Assembly (NCBI GenBank): GCA_013398295.1
Contig: VZSF01009048.1
Span: 62,001-126,000 of the forward strand
From: Chionis minor
Lineage: Eukaryota; Chordata; Aves; Charadriiformes; Chionididae
DNA length: 64,000 nt
Reading direction: 5' to 3'
Below the pieces are notes generated by a model. That model saw nothing but the letters and a program-made list of their open reading frames with translations. It searched no databases and was not told the origin of the DNA. Below, piece by piece: positions 12,101 through 25,200 of this stretch. Position 1 is the first letter of the stretch; the number at the start of each line of letters is the position of its first letter. A program made the translations under genes and the position numbers.

Positions 12101-15100
12101 ATGCAAGAAAGTGTAGCAGCTATGACTGTAAGAGGGACAGAATGGAGTTTCTTAGTAGCTTTTGCAGAAGACAATTGCAATTTTTTAATTGGTGAAATAG
12201 TTATAGACTTTTTAGCTCCCTGTTTAATATCAGTAGCCAAAAAAAAGAAAAAAAAAAAATCAAGCAGAGGCCTTGACACATAAAAGCGCTCAGTCTCTAC
12301 ATTGTTGATGATGATCACGCTGCATCTGAAAAAAGACGTCTGATTCCCTTTGCGTTACTGTAATCAGGATTTACCTGAAATGGAGCGCAATACGGGAAAA
12401 GGCAGGCCATGTGAGAGAGGATTTGGAGGGAGACTCCAGCTTTGTGCCCTTGTAATTAATTATGCTGTGAAGTAATGCGGACGGGTAGTCTTAAGAGCAG
12501 ATGTTTAAGAGTACATTGGCACAAGAGGAATCAAAGGCTGAATGGGATTTCCTTGACATCAGGGGGAAGCCTTTGAAAATAACACTGGACACCAATCTTC
12601 AGGTTGGTCTGCATTAGACTATTTTGCCACCTCAGTTGGCTAACAGCATTGGAAGAAGTTGTGTTATGCCACTAAGACTCATAATTTGAGCACAGACCTA
12701 TTAGCAAATCGTTTCTTTTGACAGGGTAGCCGGTTTTATAAAGATGAGGGAAGTTCTGACAGCAAAAGCCCTCTCTTATCAGCCTCATTTACTTAACAGT
12801 ATTGTTGAGTTGGTTTAGTTTGGATATGGCTATGCCAAAAAGAGATTTTTATGAAGCAAGCATTGTTTTTATCAAATGCAAATACTAAACCAGATTCATC
12901 ATCATTTGTAATACTTTTAACAGAGACAGTTAAAGTGGTTTTCTGACTTTGCTCCCTGTGCAGACCTTGGGGAGAGTCTGACTCCTCTAGACAAGGTCCT
13001 CTCTCTTGGGTGGCACAACGGTCCTGGATGCTTCCCTGATTTCAGAGCATCAATTTGAGCATCAAGGCTACTGTAGATTCTGCAGCCTATACTGCAGCCT
13101 CATCAGGTCAGGGGTTGTGTTTCAAAACCAGGGGAGACTCTGGTCCCCCAGTGGGGATCTCTTATTGGACTGATGCAGTAAAAGTAATTGTCATGGTTGG
13201 AAATGATTAGGTAATAAGAAATCAGGTCAGATTTGATAAGTGTACAGATATACTAAAGTAACAGAGTGATGACGTCAGACCAAATGTGCTATATGGCCCC
13301 ATATTTACTTTTTCCTCCTAAAATTTATAGATGAAGGTTCACCAAACAGAAGCAAAGAGTTTTCATTTTACTGTGAGTGCTTGTCTGCTACTTCAGTTGA
13401 TGTAATAAGTTCCAGGTGAACAGGCAAAATGACTTTCATTCCCATGGGTTTTTTTTAGATGCATCCAGGTTTTAACACTTACATCATCACAAGAAAGTGC
13501 TGACCATTTATCACATCCAAAAGTGTCCTCTTTAAAAGGGAATAAACACCTAAAGCAGCCTGTGACCTAGTTTCTTAGCAGTGGGCATCCCGGTACTCCT
13601 TAGCATAAAGGTAATTGCAGGGGCAAAACTACAGTGGGTTTGATTCACTGCGGTGTTCCTGCACCGGGGAACTGGAATAAGTGCTGAAATCAATACTCCT
13701 ATTCCAGTGTACAAACAGAGCCTTGCTGGGGTGAATGTCTTTCCTTGGAAACAAAGTGGGCATGGATTTACTCACCTAGTTGGGAGTCCTCTTAATTTTA
13801 CTCATGTGAGTAACTATTCTTGGCAGGGGTGTAATAAAGTCTACACTTGTGGCCTGGAGAAATTTATTACGCTTTTTCTGTAGAGCTATCTGCCTTTTTT
13901 ATTTTCTCTCCTATTTCCAGTGGAAACTGTCTTGTTTGTCCCAGGTCATCCCACATCACTGCAGCTCACTGGGGAAATGGCAATATTTCAGCTACTTGAG
14001 TATGGATGTCAGGCTTTTCTCTCCCTGTTGTTCTGTGGCATTGGCTGATGTTACTTTGTTGTGCTTGAAGGCAGCAGTTAAGAGGGCAGGATGAGTAAGG
14101 CTATGATTGTGTGAGATGTAAACGTACCTCGGCTCTTTACGTGTTAATATCATTCCTGGAGCAGTGTGGGAGTGCTTCAAAGCGGAGCAAAGGGAAAGCA
14201 GGGAGGAAGGAGGGGCAGCAAAGGCAGGAGAGAGCAAGGTCAAAACACCAGTAGCTGCCCCTGGCAGCTTTTGGCAGCCTCATCAGAAGCAGAAGACTGA
14301 ACAGATCTTGAAAATACTATCCCTAGATGGTAGAATATGCTGAAAGTTGCTAGAGCAACTGCAGGATATTTGCTTCCTTGTTGTCATTTCCATTCATTTT
14401 TGCTGATGAAGAGAAAACATCTCCTGTACAAATGGGACTTACTCCTGTGCTATAGTGGAACCGTGGGGGTCTCTGAGCTGTCTTTCCAAAGCTTTTACTG
14501 GTACTAAATCATCTTTGCAAATACATACATTCAAGAAGAAGAGAAGGGGATGAGGCCGGATGTGATTTGTTAGAGACACCAAGGAAAAAGTCTTAAGATG
14601 TGATTCTGCATCACAGAGTCGAGAACAGATCTCACTGAAGTTTATGCGAGTCATGTGCTATTCAAACATGAGAGAGATCCAGGATTTTGATTTGGTAGGC
14701 GGTAAGGGACAGTACCGTGGTGGTGTATCCATGCTCCGGGTGAGTTAGAAATGGCCTGTGTAAGCCCCCAGGGCCACTCCACCGAGCTTTCCTTGTACCA
14801 GGTGGGACACATGAAGGGTGCAATTATGGGTGCTTCAGTGGAAGGGGAAGGAAGAAAAATGGTAACATCCTGAGGTGACCAGAGTGGCCCTAAAGCGTTT
14901 TAGCCCACTTACTTTTTTTTCTTTTCTCTTCCATCCCTAGCGTCGTTTGGAGTTAACTGAAGTTGTGGGTTTAAATTTCTGTAATTTGCTCCTGGCTGGA
15001 GACACGTGTTGGTGTTTTAATGTGCCTGATTCAGTTTTATCATAAGTCAATTAGGAGCAGGTAGAAACTAAACTGATTCTGTCACTCTTAACCAGGGGTT

Positions 15101-15693
15101 TGTATCAGCTTAACTAAATTGGTTTAATTAAATCAAACACTACTGCATTCGTTAGTCTCCCAAAAAGGTGTCTGTGCTTGGGCATATGTGTACACAGAAG
15201 GTGCACGTGTGCTGTATGTGGGTGCCACCATGTGCAAGCAAACAATATTCTATATATCAACCTGTCCCCCTATAAATTCAGCTCTCTGCTTTGGCGGCTT
15301 TGCTGACAGAGTTGTAAACAATTTCTATGCAGAGTGCCATTTTCTAGTTTAGGAATGGAGCCACTTAGATTAGAACTCGGCGTTTTAGTGAGAAATGTCT
15401 AAAACGTTTACATAACCTATTTACATATGAATACAAACATTACAGGCTTTATATTAACAGCCCTTGTTGTTGCTCATTACTATGCATAGAAAAAGACATC
15501 AGCATTTCTAGTAGCATCTACAAAATTATAAATATGTGATAGAGTAATTACTGATTTGGAAATCCAAATTATATTAAAATGATTGTAGCATCTGTGTCTC
15601 CAAAAACCTCTCCATTTGTCAATTCTAATCTTTTATTGCTTAGGCAATAAACATGAGTCTGATGTCTGTTTACACAGTTCTTTATGAATCCTA
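6137..15693. other. Intronic sequence, no gene seen
   Basis: No exon or recognisable transposon. From about 6690 to 7430 the + strand is strongly pyrimidine-biased, which explains the long overlapping open frames there (the largest is 170 codons at 7143-7655, without recognisable domains). A purine-rich run lies at about 9078-9117 and a short G/C-rich hexamer array at 10576-10608. Confidence 0.55.
10576..10608 (+). repeat. Hexamer tandem repeat (GGRGCA)n
   Basis: The array reads GGAGCA, GGGGCA three times, GGAGCA, then GGG: about 5.5 units. The closely spaced G runs could form a G-quadruplex on the + strand, although the last loop is longer than ideal. Confidence 0.9.
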
Positions 15694-15721
15694 CCCGCAC
15701 CCCCCTTTCCCCCCACCCCCC
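15694..15721 (-). repeat. C-run cluster, strong G-quadruplex motif on the minus strand
   Basis: Runs of C3, C6, C6 and C6 are separated by GCA, TTT and A. On the minus strand this gives four G runs with loops of 1, 3 and 3 bases, which meets the standard G-quadruplex pattern. In pre-mRNA from the + strand it would be a C-rich tract. Confidence 0.85.
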
Positions 15722-18700
15722 TTGAAATTTAAAAAGAAAGTGGAGGAAGAAGAGGCCTGATATCATGGTATCTGAAATTGGTCCACATCAGTTTCTCTTA
15801 CCGTTTCTTTACCCCACACCCTCAAAAATATGAGAATTGATGGTAGCTCTTGCAGATTTATATGAAGCAACCAGAAGTTGCCAGCAAGATCATTCTGGGG
15901 CTGATGAGATTTTGCTCTAATCATAAAAACTGCGAAGGAAGTTCCTCCCAAGAAGCAGTTTGAGGCTGATCCTTTACTGTTTTTACTGCACTCCAGCTTG
16001 CATCAAATGGTTGTGAAGCTCCTGCAAGCCATGGAAGCATTTGGTTTGCTCCATAGTATGAGTGAATAAAACTCAAGCTTTACTGTGGTGACTGCGATGC
16101 AAAGTAGAAACCAGAGACGGATTCTGATGCCCTGTGTTGCAATGGTGATTTACTTCGAGAGGAGACCCTGTAGGTCACAGCAGGTTTGGGTAGTAATTTT
16201 CACATGTTGGTAAATAGTAGTAAAAGTATTTTTTTAAATTCTTTTATTTTTCATCTGTGGCTCCCAAAAGACTTTGCAGGGAGGTCAGCATAATGCTTCC
16301 CATTTTGCAGAAGAGCAGAGATCTCCCCTCCCCCAAGGTCACTCTGCCTCACAGCAGAAATGACAATAGAGGCCCCTTTGCCGCTCCCTGTCTGGTCTTC
16401 TGGCTGCTAGAAGACACTGCCCAAGGGGATTTATTCTTGGCTTGCTCAACTGTAGTTTTTTGTAGCAGCATCTGCTTCCAGGTTTGTCAGTCATGGACCG
16501 AAATCCCAACTGCGGGACTTTTTTCAGTCACGGACTGGAACTCTGATCGGGGGAAGTCGATGGGAGATGATTTGCCTGGAAATAAGGTGCTCGCTAGATA
16601 CAGTGGATGCTGATAGCATGGGTCCTCTGGTAAGCTGAGCAGGGATTGACAGTGTCACACTGACCTTTAAGAAGGTCTTTGAGAACAGGACCATGTTTTT
16701 CACCTTGCCTGATGATGGGGAGTGAATGCTTCTTCTGAAGTAGTATATTTTCTCTGGCACTCATTCCCCAGTTTTAACTGAGCCATCCGTGATTCCCCCC
16801 TTGGCTTTAATTACAACGGTGCCTCTAGTTTTCATCTCTCTTCACACCTCCCGCTTGCACCACACAGGGACTTAAAGGCCTGTATATGCATAGTAACAGT
16901 TCTGCGAAATGAAATGCTGCTGTATAAATAAAGCATTCATCACACCTGCAAGGGAGGTTTGAATAAAATCACACGTAGTTTTACTGCATGAGCAATGAAA
17001 GATCAGAAATGACAAATGAGTTGACAAATGGTGTGCAATGCATAAATAGCACTATTTATTTACTCAGTTATGTTGGAGTAAGTGAGATGAGGCTCGCTGG
17101 CTTTTTGAAAGAGTTGTCAGAGTATTGGTAAAGGCAGAGGCCAGCGGATCAAGCCTGAGCTCCTGGCACTAGCAGGTAGCTGGCTGTTAGCTGGCCACCT
17201 GAAGTGTCTCCCAGGCTGCGCAGTTGCAGGGAGTGACAGATATGATGAGGCTGGTTCGGACAGAGGGAATTCCCTGGTTGGTCAGTATTTTAGGGTTTGC
17301 CTGTCAACCTGTTTGCACTAAACTGTTTCTCAGCACTGTCCATATGCCTGTACTGGCTAATTCAGGATACTGAGGGGCACTGGTAATTTATACACAACAC
17401 TTCAAAAAGCCTGGAGCGAGATGAGTGCTGTTAAAGGCACCCGTTGGTGCCTATCACTCCCCCCAGGGGAGCAAAAGGAAAAGCGTCATGTCCTCAGCAT
17501 TTGAAAAAGAATTGACTTTCCATGGGTGCACTGAAAAAAAGAAGGAAGAATTTGGATGCCGCCTATGACTTAACAAGCTGGTCTTGTTAATGCTGTCAGC
17601 TACGTATTATTTCTACTGCCTTTAGGTTTAGCAATAGTAAGTATATTGAGAGTTTCTTTAAGCCCAAAGCTGAGCAGAGTTGTCCTCATCCCTGACTGCT
17701 TACCCTCCAGCACCTGAGATACCATTGACCACTGTTCCTCATTACAGCCAGGCTGCAAAATGGGCTACCAAAGTATTGCAGGACTTTAAGTCACCACAAT
17801 TTTAATGGCATTACATGGAACTGAACGTATTACTTGCTGAATGTATCCATTGCTACTCTTGACTGTATATTAACTGGTCAAATATTCACTAGGCCAGATA
17901 GCAGCAGAGCCTGCCTTTATTCTAGCAGTCCAATATACACCAGAAAGCTAGGATGCCATTTTCATCCCTACCAAAATGTTTCCTCAATTACTCTTAAAAA
18001 ATGGAGCCCACTGCAAAGAGAAGAGGTTGGACTTCACCACCATAAGGGTCCTCTGCCAGAGGATGGGAACTAAGGGTTTACAGCCATCTGTGGAACTAAA
18101 TCCAGCTCTTTCAGGTCGTGAACAAAATCTGTGGTGCTGAACTACTGCAGGGAGCAGAAGCAAAGTAGGTGCAAAGGACAAGACACCACCAGACCAGTAC
18201 GTTTGGCACTAATGGTCCTGATGGGGTGCAGGAGCTTCTTGTAATTTTTAAGCCTGGGAGGTGTCATGGCGTTATTAATAGTTAATTTCTGTGACTTGTT
18301 GAGCTGATGCAAGGTCCCTTGTATCATAAGGCTGGGGGAATCACTCCTTGGTGGCCCCAGGGGAGGGCAGCTGTCACCTCTGCACCCATGTCTTCATCTC
18401 CTTGAGACAGCAGGGAGCTTTATAACTATAAATGTTAGCAGGAAGCATGTGGAATTAGATGTGGCTAAAAGTCCAGTAGCAGTTTAGTGTTCTCAAGCAT
18501 CCAGCATAGAGTTCAGTAGACCAAAAGCTAGTTGGCAAGTAACTCCGTGGCTGGGAAACATGGCAGGAGCCAGCATGTGTTCAGAAGTCATTTTCTGGCT
18601 GTGGTGCCAGTGCTGAAGAACTGCCCAGCCACAGTGTCTGCTCACTAAGGGACCCTTTTTGGGTTTTCTCCCTCACGGAGAAGTTTTCCCATGACCTCAC

Positions 18701-21588
18701 CAAAGCTTCCAGGGTTTGTCTGAGTATCTGTGGTCAATTCAGTGAAAGTCCAGAGGGTCTGGGCAGCTGATGAGTGTTTTTGTCTCTCTGTTTGCAGTGT
18801 AAGCGCTTGCTTTCATTACTTGTACAAGGCTGGGGGCAGATTTTTCTCCCCAAAACTGTCTCTTTTGGTAAGTCAGAGCAGGGGAGCTGTTTGTATAAGG
18901 GTAGAAGAAGAGGAGGACAAGACGAGCATTTTAGGGAGGAGGGTGGTGAGGATGTAGTGCATGGATGATAATCCAGTAGAAGAGTTGAGCATAGTTTCAA
19001 GGGATGAGTGTAGCTGAGCGTGGGTCATATGTATAGGGTGGTCCTTTTTGTTAACAGTGTATTAAAATCTAATATTCAAGGGAGGCTTTGGGTGGATAGT
19101 TTGGGGGGTCTCTTTGGTGACATAAACAAATGAAACTCTTTGTGTATTTTCTTAAGAGGAGAGTATTCTTGATTATATACTCCTGCTACCCAAACCCTGT
19201 TAATGGTCAGTGGTGCCTGTAAATGTTCACCCACGAAATTCACTGGGGTGTGGATCAGACCTGTGGGGAGGAGCAACTATGCGGCCAGCAGTAGGTTACG
19301 TTTTTTCCAGGAACAGGTTGCTTTGTTGCTTCTTGCAGTGTAGTGAATAAATGATGCCTTCCTCCTGGCAAGGCTGAAGTACTCATCACCTAGCCCATGA
19401 TGTGGTTGGGAGTAGACCATATGGCCCAGGTACAGTAGGTTTCATAAGGTACCAAGGCAGGTATCAGCTAAGGTCCTCTCCACCTTGGTGATAGCTAGCA
19501 GAGTAAGCTAGCCTGCTCGAGGAGCATTAAAGCATAAAACTATCCTGTATCTTCTTACCCCTCAAATGCAATGAGGAGGAATGTGATAGTGGGAGCCATG
19601 CTCTCTTGGGAAACCCTGCTGCCAAATTAGAAAGCTTCACATGGCTGTAGCAGTGTAGCTCCTTGCATAAAATGGAGGATTTTATTTGCTTTTATTAAGT
19701 AACAGAAGCTTAATTAAGTTTCTCCTGAATGTAATAAAGCCATGCAACTGAATGTAGGTCAGTACCAAGTAATTGTTTCACTGCTTTAACAGTTGTTTAA
19801 CCGATGCTCAAGTGTTAAATAATAATGCTGAAAATTGTAATTTTTTAAATTTTTTTCTTTTTTAAAGGGGCTAAGTGGTCTATTTCTCAGGGGACTGTGA
19901 GGTTAGCCTTGGCCCTTTGAACCTAATTAATCAATGGCAAGGCTCTACAAGTGCTGGCTGTGGAATGCTCTTTAATTGCTCACTTGTGCAGTCATTTGTT
20001 TTGTTTAACCTGCAACGGATTAAACTCTGTTATAAAGGTCCTTGATTCTGTCGTAGAACAACTCCAGCCATGCAACAGCAGGCGCTCCGCTCGATTCCTG
20101 ACCCCCCCACGGATATGGCAGGGAGAAAGGGAAGGACGACTGTCCCTGCTCCCCCTTGCCACAATGCCTAGACCTTCTGGTGTTTTCACAGATCCCCCCC
20201 ATCACTGTCAGCGAGTTTCCCAGGGCTGCGCTCTTGGCAAAGCGAATATCATTAGTTAATATCACCCAAGAATTCTCCAGATATCTCCCTCACTTTCTTT
20301 CATTAAATTTGAAACTTTAGAGACAGAAACTTTAATGATTTTCTGTGCGTGTGCGTGCGTGTAATACTGTATGCTCCGCTGGGACCCCTCCGGCATCCCA
20401 CGTCTCCGAACAGCTGTCAGGCAGCTCAGATTCTTTTACAAACTGCCAGTCTCCAAAAATATTTCCTCCTCTTTGTGAGTATGGAGTTTCGCTTCTGAGT
20501 CAGAGGGTCTGCGCAAAGCAATGTCAAGATTCAGTGACAAAGTTAAGGCTGCCAAAATATTAGGACCAGAAATAAGATCTTTTATGCCAGTTGCGGGGGC
20601 GGGGGGACCAGGACTGTGAATTTCCAGGCTACAGCAGGACTCTGCTTTCGCTTCCGGCCCTGGTGAATTGTTCTGAGACAGTGTGTTTCTTGTAATGCTT
20701 GCCATTAACATTCAGAAGAAAGCTAGATCATTTTAAGATGTTTCAAAAAGGGATGTTAAAATTTATCTTCCTTTTTATTAGATCCAATGCACGAAGGCAC
20801 CCAGTGGCTTTAAAAATGTAAGTAATGAAAGGCAGAGAACAAATGTGAATGATATAAATGATTTATGAAGACATCTGATGAATTTATCCTGCATCTTTAC
20901 CCTTTCATCCATCTCCCTGGACTTCAGCTAGTATGTCTGAGCAGCAGCGGTCACATATTTTAAAGTTGACTTACCAGAGACATGCTCCATGCTCTGGAAT
21001 GTGGATTTCCAAGTTTCTGCCCCACCTAAGGCTCCCGTGCAATCCCAGGCAAGCGGATTTTTTTTCGCAGAGCTATCTGGGTTGGATTACCAAAGTCATT
21101 AAGCACTCCATGACACAGCCTGCTGCCTGAAAAATGCTTAATAGCCAGCACCTTTACTCCTCTCCATGAGAACCAAGGAGTCCCAGGCCTTGCTCAAACA
21201 GCTGCACCTTTTTGTAGCTCCTCCAAGAAGAACCATGCTCTTTGGAAAAACTTTAGCTTCGATGGGAGGCAGAGCCTTTCTGTAAAACTTGGCCTTTGAG
21301 TTTAGCTTCCTCAAAGGAAGCTTTCTTACGTACAGCGAGTTTAATTCTTTGAGTACGGCATTAGGTAGGCTGTGTAGTATGAAATAGCCAGTCCTCAACT
21401 AACAAAGTATTTTCGGCATCCTCACAAAGACAACAAGGTTTTGCAGAAGCCTTGTTCTTCTATTCCTACTGGTTGTTGTCCCACAGACGTTCAAAGGCCA
21501 TTTTCCTATCAGACAGTTTCTCAAGGTAGTCCTGTTAGCCAAATCTGTGTGTATTTTAACCACGTGTTTTAAAGCCCGATAAGGTATG
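15722..21588. other. Intronic sequence, no gene seen
   Basis: Unique-looking non-coding DNA. Open frames (up to 118 codons, at 16257-16613) show no family resemblance. A pair of G runs at about 20595-20610 is the only notable local composition. Confidence 0.55.
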
Positions 21589-22168
21589 TGTCGTGGTTTA
21601 ACTTCAGTCAGCAACTAGGAACACACAGCTCCTCACTCACTCCCCTCAGTTGCGATGCAGAAGAGAGTCAGAAGAGTAAAACTGAGGAAAAACTTGTGGG
21701 TTGCGATGAGGACAGTTTAATAGGGAAAGTAAAAGCCATGTAAAAAAAAAAAAAAAAAGAATTTGTTCACTACTTCCCATCAGCAGGCAGGTGTTCAGCC
21801 ATTTCCAGGAAAACAGGGCTCCATCACATGTAACAGTTACTTCAGAAGACAAATGCCGTCACTTGGAACATCCCCCCCTTCCTTCTTCTTCCCCAAGCTC
21901 TATGTACTGAGCCTGATGTCACATGGCATGGAATATCCCTTTGGTCAGCGGGGGTCAGCTGTCCCAACTGTGTCTCCTCCCAACTTTTTGTGCACCCCCA
22001 GTCTGCTCACTGGAGGAGTGGTATGAGGAGCAGAAAAGGCCTTGACTGCTTAGCAACACACAAAACCATCAGTGCACTGTCAACACTGCGCTCATCCTGA
22101 ATCCGAAACATAGCCCCACAGCAGCTGCTAGCATGAAAATTAACTCCATCCCAGCTGCAGCCATGACA
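21589..22168 (-). mobile_element. Solo LTR of an avian endogenous retrovirus (ERVL-like), antisense to the host gene
   Basis: The 580-bp element starts TGTCGTGGTTTAAC and ends in CA. Flanking 5-bp strings GTATG (21584-21588) and ATATG (22169-22173) look like a target-site duplication with one change. Five bases is the size typical of ERVL-type elements. The overall sequence matches, from memory, a solo LTR type widespread in birds. Orientation is minus: read that way, a weak TATA-like site lies near 21901-21906 and an ATTAAA polyadenylation signal at 21716-21721. A 17-base A run (21742-21758) lies within it. No internal viral genes are present, so it most likely arose by recombination between two LTRs. 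Confidence 0.85.
21716..21721 (-). terminator. Polyadenylation signal (ATTAAA) in the solo LTR
   Basis: TTTAAT on the + strand reads ATTAAA on the minus strand, in the downstream third of the LTR where an R-region polyadenylation signal is expected. Activity is unknown. It is antisense to the latrophilin gene, so it should not stop that transcript. Confidence 0.5.
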
Positions 22169-22262
22169 ATATGTAAGTAGTGTTCCTTTCAGGATGATGA
22201 CTAGATAGGGTGGGGCAGAAGAGCTGGTGGGCATATATAGCTGAAAACTGAGATGGATGGAT

Positions 22263-22278
22263 AGAGAGAGAGAGAGAG
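22263..22278 (+). repeat. (AG)8 microsatellite
   Basis: Eight uninterrupted AG units, preceded by two ATGG units. It lies about 95 bp beyond the solo LTR. Confidence 0.95.
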
Positions 22279-25200
22279 ATGCTGAAAACTGCCCCAGGAA
22301 GGACAAGTGAGGAGGATGGGGTGGTGGGTGTGCAGGGGTGTGTGATCCCTGACTTCCCCCAGCTTGGTGCTCAGCACAGCGTGAGAAAGCCTCGCTGGAG
22401 CTGCTGGACAGATGTTCTCAAAAATGCATCCCTCCATCCCCTCCCATGTTGCTGCGTGCAGCCACAGAAAGTTCATTGCTATCTCTAGACATTTTGAGGA
22501 ACTTTACAATGGCAGTTTCAAGTAATATATCTAAAATTACGCATTTTTTATCTTTTTTTTTTTCCCCCGTTACCATTTACTTCTGTATATGCTTTGGCTG
22601 GGCAACGCTGGGCTGGGATGCGTATGAAGGTTTTGTGACGCTGTGCTTTCTCTTGAGCTTAGAATCAAAGTGCAGACTGCCTTTATTCAAGCTTTAGGCT
22701 GAAGATCAAAGAGGCAGAGTTGGCTCCATTGGAATACAGTAAAAAAACAACCCCATTTTGAATATCAAAAACACATGTAGTTCATTTCAGGATTAGTTTT
22801 TGGGAAAGTTTGGTTTGTTTCTGATTATTATTTGTACTGTTTTAATGCCTGAGACACAGACAGTGGCCAAGACTCCTTTGCACAAGGTGCTGGACAAAAT
22901 CAGGCACCATTAACAGATGCTGTATTAATAGCAAACGACCCCGGCAGGCTGTTTGTTTTACTCACTAATATTGTCTTTTTGTCTGAACTGATTTAGCCAT
23001 GATGCTAAAGGCATAACCTGTCACATGTTGATCTTATGTCTCACTTGATTTCGAAGCTACCCCACCGCCAAGAGGCCGAGGGGTGATTACTTCCATAACT
23101 AAAATCTATGGACCTTTACTTAAATATCACCTTGGTACCATGCCATTGACAAGAGTGATGAAGAGAGAGGTTGCTCTGGGTTTTAGAAGCAGTGCTGCAT
23201 GGTTGCCTTTGGTTCATTCCTCAGTTCATCAGGGAGTTGCCCAGTTCTGACCTTCCGTGCTGTTTGGATGTATTCATTTTTGTTTCATTCAGTCATTCAA
23301 TTATTAAGTCAAATTTGAAATGGAGTGCAGTACAAATTATTTTGGCCCAAAACCTTTCTTTAACCCAATTCACAGAGGTGAAAGGCTAATACATTAAACC
23401 TACCAGCCCATGAATACAGATTACTTTAGCCCGTTTAGAGACAATATTCTGTAATCTCAGTTTTTCTTTTTGCAGGAACCAGTCAGTAGCTGGGATGGGG
23501 GCACTGGGTGATGACAGTAAATGGCAGTATTGCAGTTATTACGGGCTGTGTAATTCCTTGTACTTTGAGAAAACATGACAATTAGTGAAGGGGGATGCAG
23601 TGGAAGTAATACCAGATTTTCCACAACAACAGGACAGAATGTCTTTTTTTATTCTTTTTTGTCAATATATTTAAATGTTTTCTAGATGTTTGTGTTCAGA
23701 TTTGCTTTTTGATCAACCAGTGCTGAGCAGCAGGTTTGCATCTCCTGGGGCTACAGGGCTGCAGCACCTTGTTGTCTAGCACAGCATTGGCTCTCTGTGC
23801 TGCGGAGTTGGTGGGTAGTTAGGTAATAGTTAGGTAATGGTTGACTGAGGGTCTGATCATGCTTCAGAGCTGTTGTAGACAAAATAATCCTTTGTCACTT
23901 GCTCTGGCTATCTCAGCTCTGGGTAGTTGCACTAAAGATGAAGAAAAAAGGGGCTTTAACTTGCATTGGCTTGGTTAAAATGGCAATGAAGACAAAGTAA
24001 TGTGGAGCGCCAGCTGAAATTCAGCCCAGACCTCCTCTAGCCTTTAATTTGACCTCCTAACCCAAATTAAAAGCCAGATTTTTTTCTGTTCACAGTTATT
24101 TTAACTAGTGTTAACTCTGGCTAAACTGGCAAGCCTTTTATTGGTTGGTTTGTTTTAGGTGTTTATTCTTCTCTCCAGATATCCTGTCAGTGTTTTTTAA
24201 AGTGGATTTTTATTAGATTGCTACAGAAGTTTATGGAGTTGGAAGAAGTAGACTACCTGTAAAAGGGCAGATACAGTTCTTTAAAAGATGAGTTTTACAG
24301 CCTTAAGGCTTGCCTGGTTTGGTTTTCAGCCCTACAGACCGGCATCCAGTAAAAGATGTTAGCCTACATTGCAAACCTGCCTTGCTTGTGTCTTCAACCC
24401 CTTGCAGCTGGAGCAACACCATGACTGCTTTAGACATGCTCGGTGCAGATCTGTTTTACATCCTGATGCAAACCTTGTGTCCAAATACACTCAATGGCTC
24501 GGACAGATCATCATTTTGTCATTTTTGCGGTAATGATGAGTGTTTATTCCACCAGGCTTGCATTCAGGTTCCCTGTTGCTGCAGGGATGCTGTAGCCAGG
24601 CACATTAGCACAAGGCACTTGGCAGTTCTTCCTGTTGAGGTACACATTCATTGCCTTTGGGGACTTCCTCTCCCCTCCTCACTGTGTTAATCGCAAAGAG
24701 GTGGGACAGAAAGAAATCCAAGGAAACTATGAAATGTAAGAGACGTTACATGATGAAGCACAGAGGAAAAGCTTTCCTTGCTCGAGGGGGCCCTCCTTTG
24801 GAAGGGGATGATGAGCCTTGGCATCCCCACTGGCAGGTCCTGCCCCAGCCCTCAGCTTCCTGATCTGGGGAGACCCTGGCAGCAAAGCAGATGTGCCATG
24901 TGCAGAGATGCCCCAAATTGCCCTTAAATCTGTTAAATCTTGTGAATTTGCTGTTAAATGCTTCTTGTTAAATTTTAAGGGCCTTATCAATGAGTTGAAA
25001 CAGTGTAATTACTATTTCTTTTTTTTTTCCCTACGTAAATCTGGTATTTAAATTATTTCCAGGACCTGGTTTCCATCTTGCTCCCAGGCTCTCTGTAATA
25101 TATCAAGATAGTCCCCTAGGTGACCTTTACAGCTTGGATTCAGTTTGGCTCGGCAGGATTTTTCTGCTGTTTGGCTGGCTGGGATTTTGGTGTGGTTTTG

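Noticed and set aside
14905..14990. Pyrimidine tract plus TAG resembling a splice acceptor near 14940
   Set aside because: No following open segment resembles any latrophilin exon and no matching donor stood out.
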